Assembly (NCBI RefSeq): GCF_963576615.1
Contig: NC_088710.1
Coordinates: forward strand, 5,374,001 to 5,438,000
From: Watersipora subatra
Lineage: Eukaryota > Bryozoa > Gymnolaemata > Cheilostomatida > Watersiporidae
Reading direction: 5' to 3'
DNA: 64,000 nt
Below the pieces are notes generated by a model that was not told where the DNA came from, ran no database searches, and saw only the letters and a program-made list of their open reading frames with translations. Shown here in pieces: positions 1-12,600 of this stretch. A program made the translations under genes and the position numbers. Each line of letters opens with the position of its first letter. Positions within the stretch are counted from its first letter, which is position 1.

Positions 1-1880
1 TTGTTTTAGCATGAGCCTGTGTATAAGTAAATTATTTGTTTAGCTGTATCTGAAGATGAGTCAGTAGGTACGAGTCACCACTGAATAACGTGCTAAACAC
101 CCAACTCATTTATGACCAAAACGTTGAACAAAGAATGTTAAGTCACGTATGCTGTCTTCTCATACCGCGTTAAAATAATATTGAGTGGCTGAGCGTAATT
201 TGTCGTGCATGAGTGATCCCGATGATTTTGTGGATGATCAGCATGGTTAACAGATTATCGTAACGACCCGACTCGCTTGCCAAATATAGCGACGGATGTA
301 GGAAGTATGATTGAGGAAACTCGCTAGAATGATTAGACTTGGACTCTTCACAGAGACGAGGTTGTCATTGTGTGGGAGGCCGCAACAGTAGAAAACAATA
401 GCAATGAATAGATGTGCTGACACATAGTCTGAGAATATCAACTTTATCATCATAAGTAAAGAAAAATTGAGTCAGGCATTCGGTAGACAAAAGAACTCAT
501 GTGTGTCACTGCACCAACAAGAACCCAGCACAAACCCAACCATGTGTCATTCGCTGTTGACTGCTTAAGTCTGCTCGTGAATGTACATCCTTTTGTCATG
601 CTATTACTTAACACGGAGTGACTTAGCTACCCAGAGGTTGATATAATGCTTTAAAATATTTACAACTCTTGGAAGATAAAGGAAAAATTTCTCAGTGCCC
701 TTAGGAATGGCGTATGCAAACATAAAATATTATCTAAGAATGTTGTAGGCGCCAAGACTTTCCTATCACTGACAATAGAAAAATGACATTGACTTATAGA
801 TGTAAGTATGAGCCTGCGAGATGACCAAGTCACACTCTAGGATGTCATGACGAGTTGCAGTGATGTTTTGGTTCATATAAAAACGGTTTTATAAGCTGTA
901 TTAGAACCAATTGTGTTATAAGTTACAAGATTGCATAGGTATGCAGATCTCTCTAACGTTTTTGCATTTGTACCATTGTTGTAGCACTTTTCCACTAGAT
1001 TACAAAAAAATGCAAAAAGCTTGAATGGTTTATTGTGGTAGTACACTATAAAAATTGATATCTCATTCACATCATTGAATATTCACTGAAACATTAAATG
1101 TTCTAATTAGACATCGAATGCAATATTTAATAGTTATTTGAAGAAAATAAGAAGTCAATTGCAGGCCTATTATTGAATACCCTTTTCCGCTGTCAGGCTC
1201 TTTGTTGACTAGCAAGGTTTTTTGCAACCGAAGCAGGTGTAATAGAATCAGACCACGTTTTAGCTAGTTTTACTAATCTCACTGACAAAAGGGATACTTT
1301 TAAAATTGTGGAAACTCAAGATATAACTTGTTATTAAAAACTCTAGACTTTAAATTCTATATCTAATTATTATGAACTAACAATACAAACAAATTTGAAC
1401 AAAAACGCTGATAAAAAAATGTTTCTTTGGTCGGCTTTAACATCAAGTAGCTTTAGCCTGAAAAAAGGTATAAACATGGGAAACAAAGTCGTCCCATTCT
1501 GAAATCAGATTGACTGAGGATAAGAGGCTAAAATCAGAGCTCCTCAGAAATGACATATGCCGCCGTATCAAAAAGCAATAACTTTGCCCTCGTCTATTTT
1601 GGCTGAAATAATTCAAGTTCTTAGGCGCTACGGCTACCTGTGTAAAGCACCCTCTTAGTTGGATACATGATCGAAGAAAGTATGAAAGCTTCAGCACTCA
1701 AGTAAATTATTTTAACATTTAGGACAAAAATGTCCAATGATTCTAATTAATATCTTAAAAGAAGCTCACAAACGTTTTAATAATGAAACAATCAAGAAGG
1801 CTTACTCGTGTAGGATTAATGCTGCGCGATTGATGGATGTTGATGAAATTTTAGTCCATGCTTGGCTGGCTAAGCGATCT
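1..1880. other. gene-free stretch upstream of the G-alpha gene
   Basis: I see no supportable exon, RNA gene or mobile element here. Open frames on the minus strand (up to 84 codons, near 1443-1697) lack splice context or a recognisable motif and look like chance frames in AT-rich DNA. The last part, from about 1860, leads into the promoter of the next gene. Confidence 0.5.
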
Positions 1881-1881
1881 G

Positions 1882-1934
1882 ATTGGCTGATGGCGGGTAT
1901 ATAAGTAGAATCGGCTAGCCATTGAATCAGTTTG
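1882..1934 (+). promoter_or_regulatory. core promoter of the G-alpha gene (inverted CCAAT, TATA box, initiator)
   Basis: A TATATAAG box lies at 1898-1905. A TCAGTT initiator-like hexamer at 1927-1932 has its A at 1929, which is 31 bases after the first base of the TATA box. This is the spacing expected for TATA-directed RNA polymerase II initiation. An inverted CCAAT box (ATTGG, 1882-1886) sits about 45 bases upstream of the inferred start. No other TATA box stands so close to the first coding exon (ATG at 1990). The position is inferred from motifs only. Confidence 0.6.
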
Positions 1935-1989
1935 TGAGAGTGAAGGAGATTAAGAATAAGGTAATAGAACGGTTATCGTACAGCCGACC

Positions 1990-4341
1990 ATGACTAAAAT
2001 ATCGCACAGCATGTTGAAACAGTGCCGGAGACTGCGAGCCAAATTGAGTGGTGAGTAGAGGAACTTACGAGAATGAATCTGCTGAAGGCTATACCAAGGA
2101 TAATATTATACTCATCCGCAATCAGCTCTTGGATATCATATTCTCACGACTAAAAATTTCTGTATTTCAGGCTCTGAAAATATGATGATAGACAGAAGTC
2201 AATTAGATCCTTCCAGGGCAGCTGCAAAAATCTCAGCTGCCATCGACAGACAAATCAAATCTGATGGCAAATCTGAACAGAAATACATAAAGCTTTTATT
2301 ACTAGGTGAGTAGCTCAGACCAGCAATCATAAGTGTGATATTAACTTACTCCTTATGCAGTTTGCGAGTTAGCTTATGGCTGCAGCAGAATTTAGAATTA
2401 AAATTGTTTGTTTCTGTAGGACCAGGAGAGGCTGGGAAAAGCACACTCATCAGGCAGATGCAACTTATACATGGAGAGGCCCTTGACATCGAGTGAGTAG
2501 TCATAAGAGACATTTCATAACAGCTAGCTCCACTTCACTCAGTTAATATACATACTCAATGGCAGCTGTTCTGCCTGTCACGTATCCCAACATGGCAATA
2601 ATGGAGTTCTCCTATTGTTTTTGTAGAGAGAAAAAAGCGAGGATTCCATATATCCGACAGAATATATTCGACAGCATGGTTGCTATACTAGTAGCCATGA
2701 AGCAATTTAGCATTCCATTGACGAGTACAGAGATGAGAGATCGTGCAGAGCGAATCCTACAACACTCTCAAGTCTCCAATCCAACCCTCTCTTCCAAAGA
2801 CATTCTCAGATCTCCCTTCTTGTCATCCCCAGAATTCTTTGAGGATGTGGAAAGTTTATGGAAAGATGAAGGAGTCCGACAAGCATATTCCCGGTCCAAC
2901 GAGTATCAGCTACTCGACTGCGCCGCCTAGTAAGTACATATTATGGTGTTCATGAATCACTGTGAGACCACTCTAATAATTTATCTGCATGCAAATATAT
3001 ATATATATGCCTGAATGCTTTTGCTATTTATTAATGGCTCTCCCTTACCTTGTAGCTTCTTCGACAGAATTGGCACAATCAAGGACATTGATTACATTCC
3101 AAGCGAGCAAGACATTCTCAGGTGCCGAGTGATGACAACTTCCATAACAGAAACTAACATCACAGCTCCATACGAGTCACGGAGCAATGTGCATTTCAAA
3201 GTACTGGATGTCGGCGGACAACAAGGTGAAAGAAGAAAGTGGATTACTTTGTTTGAGAAAGTGACCGCCGTATTATTTGTGCAAGACATTAGCAGTTTCG
3301 ACCAAACTTTACGAGAGGACAGTCAGACGAACCGATTGCTGGAATCCTTGAAAGTATTTCATCAAGTTATCACTACAAGGTGAGATTTACATTTATTGTA
3401 CATCTGGTGAAAGTACAAGCATCTATTCTATTTGTATGTATATGCCAACAGCTCTACCAGTAACTTACCACAGAAGATTAATGGCCAGCATGATACTTAT
3501 AAAATATATTATTTATAGATACCTTCGATCAGTGTCTGTTCTGACATTCCTGAACAAGATTGACATACTAAAAGAAAAAATAAGACGAGGTGCCGATTTT
3601 GGGGCCGCCATGGACAAAATACGAGAGGAAGCCTATCTCAACGCAACCAAACCGTCACACACAGCGCATGATCGAAAGATCTACCGCAGCCTCTATGATA
3701 TATTGGCAGAGAATCCATACCAAAACTTCCATATTAACGGTAAGCAAAATTGCTTATTGACCATCTGGTCATTACGACTCGATGTAATCTAGCAAGACAG
3801 TTTGCGCATAACTCATGTACTTATGGATATGCTCGCTTGTTTTAGATGGGGATAGAAAAAACTTTTCTGATGCTTTCCCAGTACCCAACCACAACCAGAC
3901 GCTATTTACCCTTCCCAGGAAGCTCTCTAAACTGGGAAAAAAGACTTCTAACCCGACTCTTATTTACTGTGAAATGGATGAGAAAGTGGTGAAAGCTGCT
4001 ACATATATCCGCTTCCTTCTCAAGGTAAGCAAAAAACCTAAAATTCTAACGAAAGGCATTGATAAATGAGTGAAGGATATTTTGTACTGTTGCATATGAA
4101 GGTAGCTAATGTCTCTTTACACCTTTTGTAGCAAATCATTGACAAGGTTCAGGACATGAGGAGAAAGCAGATAAACGAGGAACGCATTCCATCGTTCAGC
4201 TGTATCGAGCCCGCTTACAGATCGTATGAGTTCCACTACACATGCGCTATCGACAAAAGCAATGTGGCCAAGGTCATCGAAGGCTGCAAAAGCATCATAA
4301 TCAAAGAATTTCTCATGAGGATTGGACTGCCAATGGGTTAG
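1990..4341 (+). CDS. divergent heterotrimeric G-protein alpha subunit, 8 exons, 501 aa
   Basis: Coding exons: 1990-2050, 2171-2305, 2420-2492, 2627-2929, 3056-3379, 3519-3739, 3846-4024, 4132-4341. All introns are GT...AG, the phases join without a break, and the total is 1506 nt including TAG. G-alpha subunits bind GTP and relay signals from seven-helix receptors at the plasma membrane. Landmarks: P-loop GPGEAGKST (66-74; usual form GAGESGKST), switch I RCRVMTTSI with catalytic Arg 215, DVGGQ with catalytic Gln 246 followed by QGERRKW, G4 NKID (311-314) and G5 TCAID (469-473). The helical domain is in exon 4 (SLWKDEGV, EYQLLDCAAY). Oddities: the start is MTKIS, so there is no Gly-2 for myristoylation; the N-terminus before the P-loop is about 25 residues longer than usual; about 154 residues separate G4 and G5, against roughly 50-70 in common G-alpha classes; the C-terminus GLPMG fits no standard class. 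ATG 1990 has A at -3. Exon 7 (179 nt) cannot be skipped without a frameshift. Confidence 0.93.
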
Positions 4342-4791
4342 CTGTCTTTACTAAGCATTTTCGACAAAAACTAAGTTGGGAGTTATCCTCCCAAATACGT
4401 GTAAGCTCTGACATTACATGAAACACAAACAAGGATTATTTCGAAAGATCTTTCAGAAGAGACGAGGAGCACACATGACCAATCAAAGCGAGCGAGTGCC
4501 TCCTTATCAGGATATATATTTTTGTACATATGACTATTTTGCTGAGCGTATCCATTGCTTCATCCCAATGGATACGCCATGCGGTGCACGCTAAATGCGT
4601 CATCGCACTCTCTTCAGGAACTGTAACTATTCCGGCCAATTTGCAAATATACTGTATGCACTGTGACATTGATATTATTGCATTTTGTACATATTGTAGA
4701 TGTGAAAATGTTTTATTTAATAATTTAATTTTATACTATTTATTTTGATTGATATTTCTATAATGCTTTTTTTAACTTTTTTGAAGTGCCA

Positions 4792-4797
4792 AATAAA
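4792..4797 (+). terminator. poly(A) signal of the G-alpha gene
   Basis: The first AATAAA found after the TAG stop at 4339-4341 gives a 3' UTR of about 470 bases. It is followed by T/G-rich sequence (TTGGACACAATGACCTTG). No competing gene lies in between. Confidence 0.6.
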
Positions 4798-4887
4798 CCC
4801 TTGGACACAATGACCTTGAATTTGACCTCATGACATTGAGGAAACATAAAAGCTTCCTATCAAATTTCAATTAGTTTCAACCAGAAT

Positions 4888-4990
4888 TAGCTTTTTAAAT
4901 TGCTATAAGCAATTAAAAAGCTTAAATTTTTAAAAAATCTAAAAATTAAAAATTTTTTAAATTGCTATAAGCAATTTAAAATGCTAAATC
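4888..4990. repeat. pair of AT-rich hairpins sharing a TTGCTATAAGCAA core
   Basis: Two inverted repeats lie in tandem. Around 4890-4925, AGCTTTTTAAATTGCT pairs with AGCAATTAAAAAGCT across ATA. Around 4955-4985, TTTAAATTGCT pairs with AGCAATTTAAA. A third, degenerate copy (AAAATTGCTGTAAGCAA) lies near 5014-5030. They sit just past the G-alpha poly(A) site. Function unknown. Confidence 0.55.
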
Positions 4991-6117
4991 CAAAATTTAA
5001 AAGCTAAAAGCTAAAATTGCTGTAAGCAAGGTGTGAAAGAACAGAACTCACAGATTGTCACTAAAGATAAACAAGAAAGCGAAAGGGCTTTGCCAACATA
5101 AGCGTCTTTTCGTCAGTTTATTACACACAAACTTAGCAAGATCAGAATGTAGAGACAACTCCTAAATGGAAAAGCAGTCATGAAAGGAGCTAAAACTGTG
5201 CGGAAGTTGTGCACCCTTTTTTTTCCTCAAAAGAAGTGGCATGTCATGAAGAAAAAGCTTAGCAGAAAACTGTTTAAAACATTATTTATTCAGCTCACTG
5301 TAAACACAATAATGACAATAACAGTGCTATTAATAATATTGACAAGATTACGTGCCTGGATGTTGATGCTATATCTGGTTTAAATGTTACATATGCTGAT
5401 TATTGTAGCAAGCCCATAAGCAACTCCTTGTGTAGACCATCTTTTGGCCAACCAGAAGAAATTTATTTTGTGTATACATGAATTCTTGTATATGCTCGGT
5501 GTTCATTTTTATCCAAGATAAGTTAAAATATTTTAAAAACTAATATCAAATATTAAAACTTTTTACACATTTTGTTCTGAGGATGATTGTCCAAAAAGCA
5601 GTCAGAATATTTTAGCATCAATTTTACGTCACTAAAGTTTTCAAGATCCTTCATGGTTTGTGTCTTCATTTTTGCAGGATAGTTACAAGTTTTTAATTCA
5701 TTTTAGCTTATGAACAAATTGCATACAACCACTAACCATTATTTTGAAAATATTGTTGCCAGCTGCTTTAACAATCTTCTACTTATCCTTCATTTTTTCG
5801 TGACGCCATTTTATCGTTGTCGGTCAACTTTATAGACAATTTTATCATTAAAAACACGAAGCTTTTGCAATGATAATTTGAAAACGATGTTTTTGGTTTG
5901 CAATTTTTTTATTATAGTATCTAAACAACACCTAAAAGTACTAGTAAATAAAAAATGATCATTTTCTACAAATATGGCAGCTTTTTCATGAACGAGCGCA
6001 TGTGCAAACGACTTGATGGCGTCAAAAAAATGATGGGTATTTGTTCTCTTAGCAGAAAAAGGCATTTTAAACACTCTATGCTAAACTATTTATTCAATTT
6101 TAGTGCCTAACTGTTGC

Positions 6118-6220
6118 CCTTTTTTATTTTTTGTTTTTTTATTTATGTATGGCATAATTTGAAAATTTTTTTTATTTAAAATGAAACAATTACCAATAAA
6201 GTAATATATATAACATATTC
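6118..6220 (+). repeat. dispersed repeat, copy 1 (GCATAATTTGAAAA...CCAATAAAGT)
   Basis: This stretch and 46700-46810 share the order T-rich tract, GGC(A/C)TAATTTGAAAA, ATGAAA(C/T)AATT, CCAATAAAGT, (TA)n. The shared AATAAA close to one end suggests the 3' end of a retroposon or a retrotransposed transcript. Only two copies are in the window. Confidence 0.4.
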
Positions 6221-7634
6221 AACATTATAGCATATAAGAATACAGTATTTTATTTCTTTTCGTAGTGAGTCAAATCAACTTTAGAAAAGTTTTTCAACGC
6301 TGATGATAACAACCACATAAGATAAATGCAATAACTTGGTCTAAACCCGGATGTCATTGCGTATATAATAGAAATTCATAAAAACTTGATGTCGGACATT
6401 GAAATACACTTTTATTGACAACTGACACATGTTGGTGGTGTTGGAAAACCAGTTAGTATAGAATAATGGCGACGGTGCCATCTGGTGACAGTCTACTGTC
6501 CTCTACCTATAAATACTAAACAATAACATACTGTTGATGCTCACTCATGCAGTCTAATTCTGCGACTCTGCTCCCCTGATGAGCAAAGCTATGACCAACG
6601 GCTAGAACGTTTTCAGTTGGCAGGCCGCAGTGTCTCAATATGAAAACTATGCTGGCCATCCTCAAGGACAGTTGAGATACAGTCCTTTGTAGTCCTAGCT
6701 CCATGTAAAGGCTGAAATAGGAAGATTGGGCAGGCTGTCGTGTTCACTTACCTCTCCTTATTATATAGTAATAGCGAGAGGTAAGTGGGTAAGAGGTAAT
6801 ATTATATTATTACAATATATAATAATAATATAATATTATTGTTATCGATTGTGATGATAAACTAAAGAATACGTGAGTAGAAGATTGAAAGTATATTAGA
6901 TGCTGATGAATGATTTTTGCTGAAACGCTTTTTATTTTCAAGTATACTACTTGTCCAAGAAAATTATTTCTTTAAATATATTTGACAAGTTTGTTGTCAG
7001 CGTAGTCTTCTGGTAATGGTAAGTAATTACGTACCTTACTGGTAGTGGTAAGTACTTACTTACCTTACTGGAAGTGGTAGTGGTAAGGCAGCCATAATCT
7101 AAAAATCTGCTTTATCAAAACTCATATGAAATCACTGGTTAATCTATAATTAAACTATGATTAATTTATAATTGTTCTATTATGTCATAAATATGTTATA
7201 AATACTTAGCAACTGTTGGCTCAAGTGCGAATTACTTTTGTAACATTTACCGTTTATATTTTGAATATAAAAATAAAAATTGCGTTGCTTGAAATGAGCA
7301 GCGGTATAATCGGAAAACCTTGGTGATAGCAAGCAGATCACATGGCGAGTCTAATCTGAATTAAATGGAAGGAACCGTCAACCTGGCCAATGTTCAGGAG
7401 ATTAATTGCTTGAAACTTTAAAAGTTTGAACCATTTAAAACTTATCCATGTTGAGCGGTAGAAAGCCAATGACGCAAGACAAAAGTTTATTGACAGGAAG
7501 TTAGATATAGTAACACAGTAGTTACTGAAAGACCATAAAATATAGGAGAAGTAGCACACTTAAGCACTCCATCTTCATGGAACACACAACACGCTTATAG
7601 CTGATGCTTTAGTTTGCTCAGTGCCTGGCAGTCT

Positions 7635-7946
7635 CAAAGCATTTGCTTCTTTGCTCATTTTCAAACAGCCTCAAAGCATTTGCTTCTTTGCTCATTGTCA
7701 AACAGCCTAGAAACATTTGCTCCTTTGCTCATTGTCAAACAGAATGAAAGCATTTGCTTCTTTACTCATTGTCAAACACCCTAGAAACATTTGCTTCTTT
7801 GCTCATTGTCAAACAGCCTAGAAACATTTGCTTCTTTGCTCATTGTCAAACAGAATGGAAGCATTTGCTTCTTTGCACATTGCTAAACAGCCTCAAAGCA
7901 TTTAATTCTTAACTCATTGTCAAGTAGTGTTTAGGCATTTGCTTCA
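7635..7946. repeat. 37-bp tandem repeat, about 8 copies
   Basis: The unit reads roughly CATTTGCTTCTTTGCTCATT followed by GTCAAACAGCCTARAAA. Copies diverge by several substitutions, with AGAATG versus AGCCTA variants, and the last copies are degraded. The period is not a multiple of three and no frame stays open through it, so it is a non-coding minisatellite. Confidence 0.8.
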
Positions 7947-9243
7947 ATTGTGTTTAGGATTATTTCACATAGAAAATTGTTCTGATGCAATACTGACGGG
8001 ATACGGACAAGATGCTTATGTGAATAATGATTTACGATACGAGTGGGAACTTTTGGTTGACCTCTATAAACCTTGATCGCTTTAGCTGGCTTATCTGTAG
8101 GAAGCGTAATATTATATTTGCTCAATTAAAATTAGGGTTAAACATTTAAAAATGGTAAAAATAAGCTCAGAAATATTTACTAATATTTCTATTTACTAAT
8201 ATTTACTATTTAAATATTTTCTAAATATTTAAATATTTACGATGTTGGAGGAAATTAATCATTTAATGCTATCTATATTTCATAGTCTACTAACTCTAAT
8301 CAAGTTAATCAAACAGCTATAAGGCAAAGTACTATCAGTAAAGTGTAAACGAAGCAGTGTGTGTGTATGTGAACACAACTTCTCCAAAGCATGGATAGGC
8401 ATGGTGTTGAAACAGGTTTTATGTGGTATCTAGTGTGAACTTCGCTTTTGTAGAAACTGCAAGCAACTCGAGAAATGCATCATTGTTTTTTAATACAGAG
8501 GCTTACAAATAAAATTTTGAGCAAGTATTTAGCACACTACATAAAACTGCAAAAAAGCAGTTATAGAATTTAAACTAAATATGAAAAAGATACCCTGCGT
8601 AGTACTGATGGCACCACAAACACGTGACAGCTGAGTTGGTATAAAACATGGGCCTGTGATGTCATCTAGTCTTTAACTCTCTTCTGCATAAAAATTCACC
8701 ATTCTTCTGTAAATCTCACTCATTTTATACCTCTCAAATACCGAAAATTCAATAACTGATATCTGTGCAATTATGCAGTATGTCACTTGGTCAGCTATTT
8801 TTAAAAAAACTTCAAAAATAGAATCAGATGACCAGATAATCTCCATGAAAAATTATATGAGTCATCGAGAGAGACTGTATAAACTTAAAAATATACTTCT
8901 AGTTATAATAGAACACTTTTTACAAATAAATTCACCTTATCCATCAAATAGCTTTTGTACTATTTTTCGCTAAATTAGCCATTTGTTAGCATTAGATATT
9001 TTCTCTTCCGCAACACTTGGTGACCACACACTTACAATCATTAAGTTTTTAATAAACTGTTAGCTCTAACATAGAGCTAGGGAGATTTCTACCACCCAGT
9101 TGAGAAACTACTAACAAAAAATGTACTTATAAAAAACATTAAAACCAAACAATGATCATCCCAAATAACTGTATGCGGCTGACGACACAAAACACCACCT
9201 GAACACTCAAGTCATTATTCGCATGATTATTCACAAATGACCA

Positions 9244-9249
9244 TTTATT
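9244..9249 (-). terminator. candidate poly(A) signal of Mnx
   Basis: AATAAA on the minus strand, about 385 bases past the Mnx stop codon. I found no nearer canonical hexamer on that strand. Assigned by position only. Confidence 0.35.
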
Positions 9250-9631
9250 CTTGTCGTATTTCCAGGAGTATCTTAGATGAAGATTGAAAACTACACTAAC
9301 ATTTTTATCATATATAAATCTAAAGCAACCACCAGAAATATTTAGAAACAGATTAACAATAAAGCTTGTGGGCTAAAGACAGCAGTCAAGCATGGCATAT
9401 AATACTAACAATGACAAAAAGTAGATGCTTTGTCGATGGCAAAGAAAGAGCAAACAGTGAAAGAGGTGGTAAGTTGTGGGTGGCGTATTATGCGGATGAC
9501 CTGTAGACTCGGAGGACATGTTTGTGCATTTCATAGAAAAAGCTAAAAAAAAGTAATTAGCTAGAATTCTAATATTAGTCATTATAAATCAATAATAAAT
9601 AAGCAAACAGAAAGTTTACAAAATTGATGAT

Positions 9632-12600
9632 CTAATCTGCACCAACAACTTCTCTGCTCATTGAGTCTGTGATGTCATCATCTTCTTCAAAACCTGTATC
9701 ACCATTTTTCATCATTCTCTTCCACTTCATACGGCGGTTTTGAAACCATATCTTTACCTGTTGAGCAATAGAATTTTGTAATTAAACGTGTATCTATGCT
9801 GAAAGGTTGATTAAAAGGTGTGGTGAAGATTTGCTATCATGCAATACCTTGCACTCGCAGTGATCGCCAGATTATGTGTGATGATTCACTTACTTCCCTA
9901 CTAACGCTTTTCTATTTTTAATAGCATTTCCGTGTGCCCAAGTCTAGAGATAAAAAGTTGCTGATCATATCAGTAATGAACTTGGAGATTGTTACATGCA
10001 TCAGAAACCTTCAAATTTATGCTGTTACAGAAAGGTAAATCTTTCTCTAGTCTCGAACCTTGACAGGTGAGGTCAGAAATGTTTCGGGATGCTTTCAACT
10101 GATAATTCTCATCAGCAGTAATTCCTTCATAGAATGCAAAGTATCTCAAGCGATCCTTATCACAGTGTAATTGGGAACTAGGAAAATCAGGTAAACAGTA
10201 ATTTATGTTTTATCTGCTGTGACTAAACAATTAGGACATGATTCTCTTTGATGGCCTTCGTTTATCTTAAAATTCTCGACAAATCTTTGCGTATGGCAAA
10301 TATGCGCGAAGCTTAAAACAGTGATAGAGGAGGAAAATTTGTTTGCAGTATGGTAATGGAGAACCAATTTATTTCATATCAAGATGATTGTCCCTTGTAA
10401 TTAGTTGTATCGCTTAAAATATTAAAATATCCTCTGGATAAAGCTGATATCTTGCTAACAACAAATATTATGCATAAGACTATGCCAGTTTAGATTTTAA
10501 CTTGTCCATTAATTGCCCAATCTGTCAGCAATTGAACAACAATGTCACCAGACCCCGGCAAGGGCGTACAGAGCTGGGTGATACACCTTTTTATGAAATG
10601 CTTATGAAGACTATTACGACTATGGAATTACTCAGATGCTATCAATAACAAACTGATAAAGTGATAATCGCTAGGGAAATCTTCAAACCTGCGTTTCTGT
10701 TAATAGCAGAGATGTTGCAACTTCGAATCGTTTTGGTCGTGAGAGGTATTTGTTTTGTTTAAAGTGCTTCTCCAGTTCTAAGAGCTGTTTGCTGGTAAAC
10801 GCTGTTCTCGGTCTACGAGATTTTGAACCATTTATATGACCTGCAACAATTAACCATTAGCATGAGAGGCATGCAATCTCTGAATGAACAATAACCTTTG
10901 TCTACACAACAGATCTGTTGTAGAGAGGACAGATCTGTTGTAGAGAGGACAGATCTGTTGTAGAGAGGACAGATCTGTTGTAAAGAGGACAGATCTGTTG
11001 TAGAGAGGACAGATCTGTTGTAGAGAGGACAGATCTGTTGTAGAGAGGACAGATCTGTTGTAAAGAGGACAGATCTGTTGTAGAGAGGACAGATCTGTTG
11101 TAAAGAGGACAGATCTGTTGTAGAGAGGACAGATGTTGTAGAGAGGACAGATCTGTTGTAGAGAGGACAGATCTGTTGTAGAGAGGACAGATCTGTTGTA
11201 GAGAGGACAGATCTGTTGTAGAGAGGACAGATCTGTTGTAAAGAGGACAGATCTGTTGTAGAGAGGACAGATCTGTTGTAGAGAGGACAGATCTGTTGTA
11301 GAGAGGACAGATCTGTTGTAGAGAGGACAGATCTGTTGTAGAGAGGACAGATCTGTTGTAAAGAGGACAGATCTGTTGTAAAGAGGACAGATCTGTTGTA
11401 GAGAGGACAGATCTGTTGTAAAGAGGACAGATCTGTTGTAGAGAGGACAGATCTGTTGTAGAGAGGACAGATCTGTTGTAGAGAGGACAGATCTGTTGTA
11501 GAGAGTATTAGGGTAGCTACTCCATAAAGTTAAACAAAAATAATAAGATATACCAGTTTCTTATTGGAAGATACAATTTATCTAGTCACCGCGTCAGATG
11601 CTGAAAATATAGCCTGAATTCTGTTGGGTGGTTGAGCTCAAGCGCCATTTATGGTCGAGCGCCATTAAAATCAAGTTTGACCTTAGTTTTTGACCCACAA
11701 TTCCCTTTATAGGACAGTTCAAAAAATGATTTGTTCGATTTTCAAAACTATTTTTTTAATTACAAATAATGTAAACAATCTCAATTTGTTCAAAATATAA
11801 AAAAATACTTTCTTTATATATTATACCATATTTTATATCGCAAACTGCATATTAAAGAAGGAGGTAATACATGAAGTAGACTGTATTTTTTATAAATACT
11901 CTATTGACAGAGAAGGCCAGATGGGGTAATGTATTGCTTTATTTGTAACAGTTCATACTCCAGCCTTGTTTAATCTATTAAAACAACAGGTGCAGAAATA
12001 AATTTACTACTTGCACTTGTTTTCTCTGGAAACATATTTATAATTATGCTAAAACACAAAATACAGTTTGTGTGCTGTAAACCAGGACAAACACAATGCC
12101 ATTGGGTTTTAACAGCTTTTTCTGTGAGTTTCTGAGTTTGGAATTTGTGTTCAATATTCTGTTCAATATCAATTCAATTTGTGTTCAATATCTGAAACAA
12201 AACATCCTAGAACTCCTGTTCAAATTCCAATTTATTCAAAATCTGATACGTTAAAAAGCCGAAGGAAAATTTGTACTTTATAGCGGCTGAAAACCTGAAT
12301 AGATTCATATAGTTATTTTTTAAGTCACATCAGCTGTTAGCAAAAGAGAGAAGGTTAAACAAAAAAAACATCTCTTTTTGTAGAAATGCGCTTATATACA
12401 TTATTACTGAATATTTGGTGTGTTTTTCAATAGCTAGTTTGTACACTCAGTACATGAAGTACAGTCGACTCTAGTTTGTACACTCAGTACACGAAGTACA
12501 GTCGACCCTCGTTTGTACACTCAGTACATGAAGTACAGTCGACCCTAATTTGTACACACAGAACATGAAGTACAGTTGACCCTAGTTTGTACACACAGTA

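Larger units (their letters stand above)
4820..9240. other. intergenic region between the G-alpha and Mnx genes
   Basis: No gene is supported. The region contains hairpins near 4890 and 6745-6787 (CACTTACCTCTC pairing with GAGAGGTAAGTG), a dispersed repeat near 6118-6220 that resembles one at 46700-46810, and the 37-bp tandem array at 7635-7946. An 87-codon minus-strand frame (5811-6074) has no recognisable motif. Confidence 0.5.

Noticed and set aside
5811-6074. 87-codon minus-strand frame
   Set aside because: AT-rich, no recognised motif, no splice context. I cannot separate it from chance.
10905-11507. CRISPR-like array
   Set aside because: There are no unique spacers; the whole 20-bp unit repeats head to tail, and the host is a eukaryote.
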